Source: SYFY01 sp031385325 (GTDB lineage: Bacteria; Pseudomonadota; Gammaproteobacteria; Pseudomonadales; Azotimanducaceae). From it: a DNA stretch of 5,762 nt. The notes below the pieces were generated by a model. The model saw nothing but the letters and a program-made list of their open reading frames with translations. It was not told where the DNA came from and did no database searches. The translations under genes and the position numbers were made by a program. The stretch is taken from positions 1 through 5,762 of the forward strand of contig JANNBJ010000122.1 in assembly GCA_031385325.1 (NCBI GenBank). The letters run 5' to 3'. Shown piece after piece: positions 1-4,976 of the stretch (position 1 is its first letter; each line of letters begins with the position of its first letter).

Positions 1-781
1 CCCTGGGGGGATTGTCGCAGCCGCGATTCATCCGAGTCGCGCGGAAATCGTCTATTCGACGCGGCAAGGGATTTATTTTTGGCGGCCGACAATCGATGCA
101 CGAGGCATCAAGAAGCTGCGCGGTGCTGCACTCCCGCAGAATGATAAGGCGGCACGTGAATTTGCGGCTGGAGAGGGGGCTTTCGTCCCGTCGAAGAAGC
201 TGCTGGTGAGTTTGCGATACGCGGGGGATGGTAGTGCCATCGCTGCATACTCGATTGATGGTCTCGCTTCTACGTGGGATACACAGTCGCTTTTGCAAGG
301 TCCAATCCTGCGCCACAGCAGCACCATCGTTACGATGGAAATGAGTCGCGATAGCCGCTGGCTGACCACCACCACCCTCGATGGGGTGGCAAGAATCTGG
401 GACTATCGCTCGGGACAACTGATGGCCGACCCAATCCGGTTGCAAGAGAGTGACCTTGAATTTAAGATTCTCGGGACGGGAACGTGGGGACTAGTCCAAA
501 CAGCCAAATCTTCGCAACCGGCGAGGATAGCCGGCGGCAATTCAGCGGTGGCCAACTCTCGTGAAGAATCAATTCAGACCTTTGAAATTAGGATGGTCGG
601 TCTAGGTTTTCAGGGGGCACCGCCAGGCTGGTTTGTGCCCACCACGGCTTCACTTGCTGGTAGCATGGTCGAGGGTCTAAAGACAGCTCCGAGAACAAAC
701 CGTCAAGAACGATCTGTGTCGGATTGGTGGGAGCATTGGTTGATGTTTGTAGCGCAAAAGAACAAAGTGAGCGTCGAATGA
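1..781 (+). CDS. WD40-repeat protein, C-terminal part (5' end outside window)
   Basis: The frame is open from the first full codon at position 2, with no stop until TGA at 779-781, so the start lies upstream; the GTG at 206 is an internal codon. WD40-like strands are visible: a blade ending GIYFW (about 17-97), one ending LASTWD (about 224-280) and the clearest, with SRDSRW then DGVARIWDYRSG (about 314-415). WD40 propellers act as protein-binding platforms. After the propeller comes a low-similarity linker, then a tail with APPGWFVP (617-640), LAG and WWEHW (725-739). From memory, this tail resembles the P-x-W-L...LAG...W-x-x-W end of WD40 regions attached to bacterial Ser/Thr kinases, but no kinase domain is visible here. 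The stop codon overlaps the next start as ATGA, which ties this gene translationally to the pilin operon. The WD40 call is good; partner and role are unknown. Confidence 0.8.
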   Translation, partial: PGGIVAAAIHPSRAEIVYSTRQGIYFWRPTIDARGIKKLRGAALPQNDKAAREFAAGEGAFVPSKKLLVSLRYAGDGSAIAAYSIDGLASTWDTQSLLQGPILRHSSTIVTMEMSRDSRWLTTTTLDGVARIWDYRSGQLMADPIRLQESDLEFKILGTGTWGLVQTAKSSQPARIAGGNSAVANSREESIQTFEIRMVGLGFQGAPPGWFVPTTASLAGSMVEGLKTAPRTNRQERSVSDWWEHWLMFVAQKNKVSVE

Positions 782-1275
782 GGACACTTAAGATTACGGG
801 TTTTACGCTGATTGAATTGATGGTCTGTGTCACTGTAGTCGGTGTGTTGGCGTCGGTTGCAATTCCCGCATATCAAGACTACACAGCGAAGGCGCAGTTG
901 GCTGAAGCGTATGTGGTTTTTGACTTGGGAAGGAAGGGGGTTGGAGAGTACTACGCACGATGGGGAAAACTGCCCAGCAATAATGCAGGCGCAGGCCTGT
1001 ATGCGCCCAATGCTTATCGAGGTCGTTTCGTCGAGACAATGGACGTAAAGAATGGCTCAATTCGCGTTGTTCTGACGAAGGGAGCGATCAATTCCAAGCT
1101 TAAGGGCAAGGCTGTATATTTCCGGCCGAAAATTGATGAGGGTGGCGCGTTTGCCATGCTTTCGTGGTCCTGTCGGGCAGACGACAAGGAGCTTACTAAG
1201 GAGTTCGTTGTCCCGAATGAAACAATGATGCCGATGGTTGGAGACGAACTACTGCAGAGGTCCTGCCGAACGTGA
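778..1275 (+). CDS. Type IV pilin-like prepilin (first pilin of the operon)
   Basis: A 165-residue major- or minor-type pilin. The start at ATG 778 is chosen because it overlaps the upstream stop (ATGA) and yields an 8-residue positively charged leader ending in Gly8, followed by FTLIELM, the prepilin peptidase (PilD-type) site. Glu13 is the conserved mature Glu5. A long hydrophobic helix (about 9-31) ends in IPAYQDY, as in PilA/PilE pilins. The globular part has LPSNNAGAGL (65-74) and ends with W130-S-C132 and C163, the usual position of the D-region disulfide. Subunits of this family are inserted in the inner membrane, cleaved, and polymerised into a pilus or pseudopilus. It is a clear paralog of the pilin at 2890-3369 (shared LP-x-NN-x-x-AGL, F-V and W-x-C...C-R). 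The Shine-Dalgarno match is weak (GTGAG near 767-771), consistent with translational coupling. A further in-frame upstream start at 724 would bury the leader and is unlikely. Confidence 0.93.
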   Translation: MRTLKITGFTLIELMVCVTVVGVLASVAIPAYQDYTAKAQLAEAYVVFDLGRKGVGEYYARWGKLPSNNAGAGLYAPNAYRGRFVETMDVKNGSIRVVLTKGAINSKLKGKAVYFRPKIDEGGAFAMLSWSCRADDKELTKEFVVPNETMMPMVGDELLQRSCRT

Positions 1276-1886
1276 GAAAAATTCGGTCCAGCGACATTTT
1301 CCAGGCACAGCAGTTAGAACTAATGCTTGTCGTTTGTGTGATTGTCGTCTGTGCGTCATCACAGGCTCTGTTCTATATTCACACCATCTATAAAGCTGCC
1401 ATGATCGAGCCCATCAACTTAATGCGTCCCTTGCAGCAACAGGTCGTCGAACGCCTTGCATTCACGGGCGTTTGGGAGGAATCAACTGCTGAGGGAGTGC
1501 CATTGCTTGAGCCGATAAAATCCAGCCTCCGAGAGTCGCGGAGCAGGTTTGTCGCCAGCGCGAAAGGGCTTGAAGAATTGAATGCCGGTTTTGCGCGATC
1601 TGAGGCGGCGGCTGCTGAAATTGGCGGACTTGGCAGTCGGCGGTCGACGTCAAGTAATGCCGTTGTCGGGCTCAGTGACGGCTCGCCAATGGCAGCGGTT
1701 GCTACTGGGTTTCTCAAAACCCCGGCGATCATTGAACTGCGGCCGGTTGTCAACATGGCGGAGCCCGCCTTGGTCAACTGGGCGTGTGGCAAACAAGTTG
1801 AAATTGCGGGCATTCGGTCGCGAACCCCTCGCGAACCCGCTGTTCCCGACACACTCCTTCCTCTCCCATGCAGGAGCCAATCATGA
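1272..1886 (+). CDS. Atypical pilin-like protein with degenerate prepilin-peptidase site
   Basis: Starts at GTG 1272, overlapping the preceding pilin stop as GTGA, with GAGG 11 bases upstream (1257-1260). The 204-residue product has a single N-terminal hydrophobic helix (about 14-36) beginning Q11-AQQLELMLVV. This aligns with G-FTLIELM of its neighbours: Glu16 sits where mature Glu5 would be, but Gly-1 is replaced by Gln and Phe1 by Ala, so normal cleavage looks unlikely. The far C-terminus keeps the family pattern: IELRPVV (154-160), W170-A-C172 and C200-R-S, matching the W-x-C...C-R ends of both flanking pilins. It is about 40 residues longer than they are, mainly through an Ala/Glu/Ser-rich middle (about 60-140). 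I infer a diverged pilin paralog that may stay uncleaved in the membrane or act as an assembly or tip component. The function is not established; the gene call itself is well supported by its overlaps on both sides. Confidence 0.85.
   Translation: MRKIRSSDIFQAQQLELMLVVCVIVVCASSQALFYIHTIYKAAMIEPINLMRPLQQQVVERLAFTGVWEESTAEGVPLLEPIKSSLRESRSRFVASAKGLEELNAGFARSEAAAAEIGGLGSRRSTSSNAVVGLSDGSPMAAVATGFLKTPAIIELRPVVNMAEPALVNWACGKQVEIAGIRSRTPREPAVPDTLLPLPCRSQS
1872..1876 (+). promoter_or_regulatory. Shine-Dalgarno of the PilC-like gene
   Basis: AGGAG lies 6 bases before ATG 1883. This decides in favour of the 1883 start over the in-frame ATG at 1868, which would precede the ribosome site. Confidence 0.7.
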
Positions 1887-2881
1887 TGAAGTCTAGTCGT
1901 ACGCTCCTTGCGGCGCGCTTGCGTCAATTTGCTGAACTTCGAGCGGTTGGCGCAACACCCGAAATGGCACTTTCCACGGCCGTCGCCGATAATCCTCCAC
2001 TGCTGGGAAAAATCTCCGCGCGAGGGGTTGCGCCCGACTCACTAGTTTCACTGATACCTCCATCTCTGCCGAAGACCCGTTCACTGCTGTCATCGGACGA
2101 AGACACTGTTGTGAGCATCCGGCGGATTCACGCTGTGGCAGATGTTCTTGATTGGTCAACGACACGAATGGCGGCTGGGCTAGGTGGTGGTCTAGCGGCA
2201 GTGACTCTTGTCGTCGCCATATTGATGGTATTAGTTATCAGTTTATTTGCGATCCCATTATTTGAAGAACTGTTCGAATCGTTCGGGACAACCTTGCCTG
2301 GGCCAACAAGATTGGCGATTATTGTGACCCAGTGGATTCTTGCGCCGTTGGCTATTGGAGCGGCGGTAATCAGTATTGCGTTGGTAGCGTTAAGCCGCCG
2401 CCCTAAGATGTTGGCGAAGATCGAACCCAAGGTTGAAGCCTTGCGGACGGCGTTTCCAGTGATGAGCTACTTCGCGAGAACTTCGGATACGCAAAAACTC
2501 GTAGCTTGGTTATTGAATGCGGGAATCGAAGAGAATTTGGCCGATCGCCTTGACTGCCTTGCGGAGCTTTCCGGCAATGGCAACTTCGCTCGCAAGATAT
2601 TCCGGCTCGCCACGGGTCTGCGATCAGGTAAGCCTTTGCCGGAGGCGGTACTGCTCGGTGGATGGCTGCCTGGCTTGTCGCGGGTGTTGCAATCAACTGG
2701 TTCAGATGGCAAGGCCGATAGCCTGCTTGCGGCCTATGCCAGGAGCCTGGATGAATGTGCGTACGCTTCGGGCCTGCAAAACGGCCTTACGTCGAAGTTG
2801 TACTTTGGCATGGCAATCATTATTGGCCTTCTTGTGATCGCTATGTATCTTCCAATTTTTAAGATGGGTTCACTGGTGTAG
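1883..2881 (+). CDS. Divergent PilC/GspF-family inner-membrane protein (T2SSF-like)
   Basis: A 332-residue protein from ATG 1883, which overlaps the previous stop (ATGA). The family forms the inner-membrane platform of type IV pili and type II secretion, linking the cytoplasmic ATPase to pilin insertion. Topology fits: cytoplasmic N-domain (1-98), membrane segment (about 102-125), then PLFEELFESFGTTLPGPT (125-142), a close match to the family's P-x-F-E-E-x-x-x-S-F-G-x-x-LP signature, a second segment (about 146-170), a second cytoplasmic domain (175-300), and a last segment ending AMYLPIFKMG (320-329), also a family hallmark. It is shorter than typical PilC (about 400 residues). The first cytoplasmic domain is reduced, and the usual G-E-x-x-G motif is replaced by S-T-G-S-D-G-K (271-277) in the second domain and is not recognisable in the first. 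Family membership is firm. Whether it works with a canonical PilB-type ATPase is open; none is encoded here. Confidence 0.88.
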   Translation: MMKSSRTLLAARLRQFAELRAVGATPEMALSTAVADNPPLLGKISARGVAPDSLVSLIPPSLPKTRSLLSSDEDTVVSIRRIHAVADVLDWSTTRMAAGLGGGLAAVTLVVAILMVLVISLFAIPLFEELFESFGTTLPGPTRLAIIVTQWILAPLAIGAAVISIALVALSRRPKMLAKIEPKVEALRTAFPVMSYFARTSDTQKLVAWLLNAGIEENLADRLDCLAELSGNGNFARKIFRLATGLRSGKPLPEAVLLGGWLPGLSRVLQSTGSDGKADSLLAAYARSLDECAYASGLQNGLTSKLYFGMAIIIGLLVIAMYLPIFKMGSLV

Positions 2882-2884
2882 GAG
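2880..2884 (+). promoter_or_regulatory. Shine-Dalgarno of the last pilin gene
   Basis: AGGAG lies 5 bases before ATG 2890 and overlaps the TAG stop of the PilC-like gene. This suggests independent but closely coupled re-initiation and possibly stronger expression of this pilin. Confidence 0.7.
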
Positions 2885-2889
2885 TCCTG

Positions 2890-3369
2890 ATGCAAACTCA
2901 ACGTGGTTTTACGCTTATTGAATTGATGATAGTGATTGCCATCATGGGAATTCTCGCGACGATGGCTGTTCCAACTTATCAAGAGCGAGTGATTCGAACA
3001 CAAGTGGCCGACGCACTTGTGTTGGGTGATTTTGCGAAAGAAGGCGTCGCGGCTTTTTACCATGCCAACAAACGTCTGCCAAAGAACAATAGCGAAGCAG
3101 GCTTGCCACCACCTGAGCAGACCATCGGCAACTTCGTGACTAGGTTGGAGGTGAGTGACGGCGCGATTCACATCACCATGGGCAACCGAGTGAATCGTAA
3201 CGCCGCGGGCAAGACACTTTCTGTGCGTCCTGCTGTGATGCCCAATTATCCCCAGCTTCCCATCGCTTGGAACTGTGGTGTCGCGGTGGCTCCCACACCG
3301 ATGAAAATGTTTGGGGAAAATCGGACAAGTTTGCCGCCTGTCTACTTGCCGGTAGACTGCCGAAGCTAG
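2890..3369 (+). CDS. Type IV pilin-like prepilin (canonical, last gene of operon)
   Basis: A 159-residue prepilin with a short leader MQTQRG and cleavage expected between Gly6 and Phe7. Then comes FTLIELMIVIAIMGILA with Glu11 as mature Glu5, and a helix continuing through AVPTYQER. The globular domain has LPKNNSEAGL (63-72), G-N-F-V (80-83), a V-S-D-G-A-I strand (88-93), LSVRPAV (110-116), W127-N-C129 and C157-R-S, giving the C-terminal disulfide loop of PilA/PilE pilins (Pfam Pilin type). It is the most canonical of the three pilin-like proteins and the best candidate for the main subunit. It follows the PilC-like gene by 8 bases with a good ribosome site. The gene ends with TAG followed directly by an in-frame TAA. 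No convincing rho-independent terminator follows. The symbol is left blank because PilA/PilE-type naming would imply an orthology I cannot test. Confidence 0.95.
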   Translation: MQTQRGFTLIELMIVIAIMGILATMAVPTYQERVIRTQVADALVLGDFAKEGVAAFYHANKRLPKNNSEAGLPPPEQTIGNFVTRLEVSDGAIHITMGNRVNRNAAGKTLSVRPAVMPNYPQLPIAWNCGVAVAPTPMKMFGENRTSLPPVYLPVDCRS

Positions 3370-3679
3370 TAACGAACAGCCTTTGCAGCTTGCGTGCTAA
3401 TTCGCCGGACACAAATTTTAGGCAAAGTTAAAGCGGGTCACAAACGCCTTTGTTCAAACCTTCGATGGGCCGGAAGTTGGCTTTGTAGTTCAACTTGAGG
3501 CTTTCGTGAATCCGACGGGTTTTCGTTACCAGGTTTCAGGTCGAGGTATGGCTTGTTCACCGACTGCTATGCGGAAAATTGAAGGGCGGCGGCAAATGAC
3601 AGGTGATGGCCGGTAGTTGCCCGACATTTGTAAGCTCGAAGTCGCCATCTGAAGGACCCTTGTGTTTGAGAGAACGTTC
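3370..3679. other. Gene-free convergent intergenic region
   Basis: About 310 bases between the + strand pilin operon and the convergent - strand small gene. I see no credible coding frame on either strand; the frames present are short, have no ribosome site, and run through the repeat at 3564-3621. No strong terminator is visible. The best small hairpin is ACAAA-CGCC-TTTGT (3440-3453), with only 5 base pairs and no T-run. A short segment at 3464-3481 (GATGGGCCGGAAGTTGGC) resembles the tail of the repeat at 3564-3621 and may be a remnant of another copy. Confidence 0.6.
3564..3621 (-). repeat. Dispersed direct repeat, copy 1
   Basis: A 58-base segment that aligns without gaps to 3972-4029, with 45 of 58 positions identical by my count. 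The shared cores are CTGCTATGCGGAAAA, TGAAGG, TGACAGGT and TGGCCGG. It lies 58 bases past the stop of the - strand small gene. An inverted pair CAAATG (3593-3598) / CATTTG (3625-3630) spans its distal half. The strand given is that of the genes it follows. Confidence 0.7.
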
Positions 3680-3952
3680 CTACCGTTCAGTTTGAACGGC
3701 ACAAACAAGAAGTTCCGAACCACCCACCTCAACTAATTTGCGCCACACGTGCTTCGCATTTGGCACGGCCATAAATGAGCCTTGATATGCTTTCTGTACT
3801 AGCTCCTTGCGCAGGGCCGGTGTCAATGTTGGCAGTTCCACGTCTGGAATGTTCGCCGCCCAGGTCATGGCAAAGCCAGTGAAATTGCTGTGGCTGCCTT
3901 GTGCGACATAGCTCGAATTTTTGTAACTGACGATATAGGTAAATAGTGGCAT
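3680..3952 (-). CDS. Small conserved-looking protein of unknown function (90 aa)
   Basis: Reads from ATG 3952-3950 to TAG 3682-3680. The product begins MPLFTYIVSYKNSSYVAQGS, continues SNFTGFAMTW, and has a proline/leucine segment PTLTPALRKELVQKAYQGSF, then NAKHVWRKLVE and a final strand ELLVCAVQTER. The composition is that of a real soluble alpha/beta protein: regular hydrophobic alternation, no low complexity, and no signal peptide or membrane span. I do not recognise a named family; it has the look of small hypothetical proteins seen in mobile gene cassettes, which is an impression only. No clear Shine-Dalgarno precedes the ATG. The frame is open further upstream, but there it runs through the repeat and antisense to the toxin gene, so the 3952 start is preferred. 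It lies between two repeat copies and downstream of the toxin-antitoxin pair on the same strand. Confidence 0.7.
   Translation of the reverse strand: MPLFTYIVSYKNSSYVAQGSHSNFTGFAMTWAANIPDVELPTLTPALRKELVQKAYQGSFMAVPNAKHVWRKLVEVGGSELLVCAVQTER
3683..3699 (-). repeat. Perfect hairpin at the 3' end of the small gene
   Basis: CCGTTCA (3683-3689) and TGAACGG (3693-3699) form a 7-bp stem with a 3-base loop, ending directly before the stop codon. It is followed on the - strand by the 8-bp palindrome GAACGTTC (3672-3679). It may act as a transcript end or stabilising stem. There is no T-run, so it is not called a terminator. Confidence 0.5.
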
Positions 3953-3971
3953 TTGAATTGAGTACCGAAGT

Positions 3972-4029
3972 CTGCTATGCGGAAAACTGAAGGCCGCCAG
4001 GGAGTGACAGGTCTTGGCCGGCAAGCGCC
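3972..4029 (-). repeat. Dispersed direct repeat, copy 2
   Basis: Partner of copy 1 (about 78 percent identity, same orientation, 408 bases apart), sitting 26 bases past the toxin stop. Similarity continues outward through ACCGA (3964-3968; 3559-3563 in copy 1) after a 3-base offset. The region can fold. An outer stem pairs ACTGAAGGC (3986-3994) with GCCCTCAGT (4047-4055), 8 of 9 Watson-Crick plus one G-T-type mismatch. An inner stem pairs GACAGG (4006-4011) and CTTG (4013-4016) with CAAG (4022-4025), CC and TGTC (4028-4035). A bulged hairpin of about 70 bases is reminiscent of cassette recombination sites, but no GTTRRRY / RYYYAAC cores are present. Confidence 0.7.
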
Positions 4030-4055
4030 TATGTCCATCCGCCTCCGCCCTCAGT

Positions 4056-4562
4056 CTACGGTGTGATTGATGTGACGAAATGCTGTAGTCGTTGTGCCTC
4101 GGCGCGCGCCTCAGCCAATAGCTTGGCCCAGTCATATGGTGGAACTCCTTTTTCCAACATTTTGCGGAATACCCGGTAGGCGTCATCGCTGCTCTCGTAG
4201 GCACGCTTGGTGTTTGCGTCATTGACCCACACAAACACGATCAACTTGTTTTTCTCTAGGTACCGAAAGAACAGTCGGTACTGCTGAAAGAACTTTGCGC
4301 GGAACCAGTGTTTGTATTCGTCGCCAAGGGTATCGCCTTGCCGGTATTCTGGCCGCGCGGGGTCTTGCAGGATGATGTCGAACGCCAGTTTGGTTATCGC
4401 CGCCAGGCGCTTGGTCGCGTTTTTATTCACGTACGCGACCGGGTCCTTTTTTTTGAAGGCTTCGACCTGTTGTGCGAGCGCCTCTATCTGTGCGAGGAAC
4501 AGCGGGTGAGCGAAAATCGTCCAGCCGTGAACGACCAGGGGCACTGGCTTACTTGCTTTCAC
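4056..4562 (-). CDS. yhaV: YhaV-family toxin (type II toxin-antitoxin, RelE-like ribonuclease)
   Basis: A 168-residue protein from GTG 4562 to TAG 4056. It matches the E. coli YhaV pattern along its length: H-G-W-x-x-x-A-H-P-L-F (12-22), a helix with V-E-A-F-K-K-K-D-P (33-41), N-A-T-K-R-L-A-A (48-55), K-F-F-Q-Q-YRLFFRY (90-101), V-W-V-N-D-A-N-T-K-R-A-Y (111-122), DDAYRVFRKML (126-136) and G-x-P-P-Y-D-W (139-145). YhaV toxins are RelE-superfamily mRNA interferases that block translation and are neutralised by PrlF. Full-length and apparently intact: no frameshift, and the basic and aromatic residues of the YRLFFRY block are present. The start overlaps the antitoxin stop as GTGA. An ATG at 4567-4565 is out of frame. 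The C-terminal 15 residues extend a little beyond my memory of the E. coli protein. Confidence 0.93.
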   Translation of the reverse strand: MKASKPVPLVVHGWTIFAHPLFLAQIEALAQQVEAFKKKDPVAYVNKNATKRLAAITKLAFDIILQDPARPEYRQGDTLGDEYKHWFRAKFFQQYRLFFRYLEKNKLIVFVWVNDANTKRAYESSDDAYRVFRKMLEKGVPPYDWAKLLAEARAEAQRLQHFVTSITP

Positions 4563-4888
4563 TCATCGTCCGCGGATAGTGCAACATCCAGATCGACCTC
4601 TACGCCGCCGACAAGCGATTGGAGCCGCCGGACGAAACGAGCATCCACAGACTGCAGCCGCTCAGGGTTTTTGGCAATGTCGCGGGCTAGAAAGCCCAGG
4701 AACTGGCCGAGCACAGGATCCTCCACCTTAGACGCTTCCACCCGGGTCAGCACCACTTCGCCACCGGGACGAACCGTGTAGTGAATTTTGTCGCGCTTAC
4801 CCAACCGCAAGGCGCAACGCACTGTCTCTGGCACCGTCGTCTGGTAGCGATCGGTGAGGGTAGATTCGACTTCAATAGCGGCGGTCAT
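4559..4888 (-). CDS. prlF: PrlF-family antitoxin (SpoVT/AbrB-like DNA-binding)
   Basis: A 109-residue protein from ATG 4888, with GGAG 5 bases upstream (4897-4894). The N-terminal half is an AbrB/SpoVT-type swapped-hairpin domain: STLTDRYQTTVPETVRCALRL (9-29), K-I-H-Y-T-V (34-39), PGGEVVLTRV (41-50). This corresponds to the R-G-Q-T-T-I-P...I-H-Y...PGGQV stretch of E. coli PrlF. The C-terminal half has DPVLGQFLGFLARDI-x-x-NP (57-74), matching the F-L-x-F-L-x-x-D-I-x-x-N-P block, and a closing V-G-G-V-E-V-D-L-D...DDE end (93-109) like the toxin-binding acidic tail. The product neutralises YhaV and, in the characterised system, represses its own promoter together with the toxin. It is followed by the toxin gene with a 4-base overlap. 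Its promoter region carries the palindromes listed separately. Confidence 0.93.
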   Translation of the reverse strand: MTAAIEVESTLTDRYQTTVPETVRCALRLGKRDKIHYTVRPGGEVVLTRVEASKVEDPVLGQFLGFLARDIAKNPERLQSVDARFVRRLQSLVGGVEVDLDVALSADDE

Positions 4889-4893
4889 GGTAT

Positions 4894-4897
4894 CTCC
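4894..4897 (-). promoter_or_regulatory. prlF: Shine-Dalgarno of the antitoxin gene
   Basis: GGAG read on the - strand, 5 bases before ATG 4888. It supports this start. Confidence 0.7.
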
Positions 4898-4919
4898 GGA
4901 TAATAGGCTAGCGCCTCAT

Positions 4920-4948
4920 ATAATAATGCACTTGCATTATTGTTGCAA
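4920..4948 (-). promoter_or_regulatory. Predicted sigma-70-type promoter of the prlF-yhaV operon
   Basis: On the - strand a -35-like TTGCAA (4948-4943) and a -10-like TATTAT (4925-4920) are separated by exactly 17 bases. A start point near 4912-4914 would give a leader of about 25 bases with the ribosome site at its end. The spacer is almost wholly filled by a palindrome, as expected for an autorepressed toxin-antitoxin promoter. Confidence 0.65.
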
Positions 4949-4956
4949 TGCAAGTG
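4922..4956. promoter_or_regulatory. Nested palindromic operator of the toxin-antitoxin operon
   Basis: Three overlapping dyads are visible: AATAATGCA / TGCATTATT (4922-4930 and 4933-4941, perfect 9+9 with a 2-base centre); CACTTGCATT / AATGCAAGTG (4929-4938 and 4947-4956, perfect 10+10 with an 8-base centre); and TTGCA-A-TGCAA (4943-4953). All contain the TTGCA/TGCAA core. Binding by PrlF or the PrlF-YhaV complex here would cover both promoter elements. The binding protein is an inference from the family. Confidence 0.7.
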
Positions 4957-4976
4957 AATTACCTTTCTCCGGTCGC

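Noticed and set aside
724..777. Earlier in-frame start for the first pilin
   Set aside because: It would put an 18-residue extension before the leader and overlap the WD40 gene deeply. ATG 778 gives a standard prepilin leader and an ATGA junction.
1388..1927. Long - strand frame opposite the degenerate pilin
   Set aside because: It is antisense to a gene held by overlaps on both sides. It has no motif, ribosome site or plausible composition.
3423..3453. Rho-independent terminator for the pilin operon
   Set aside because: Only a 5-bp AT-rich stem (ACAAA/TTTGT) with no following T-run; too weak to call.
3526..3732. - strand frame of 68 codons in the convergent intergenic region
   Set aside because: It crosses the end of the small gene in another frame and the repeat, with no ribosome site or recognisable features.
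3953..4234. Upstream extension of the 90-residue small gene to a 184-residue frame
   Set aside because: The extension runs antisense-strand-out-of-frame through the toxin gene and the repeat, with irregular composition rich in His, Arg and Ser. The compact 90-residue part from ATG 3952 looks like the real protein.
4308..4781. + strand frame of 157 codons opposite the toxin-antitoxin genes
   Set aside because: Shadow of two well-recognised - strand genes; low-complexity Ser/Thr/Arg composition.
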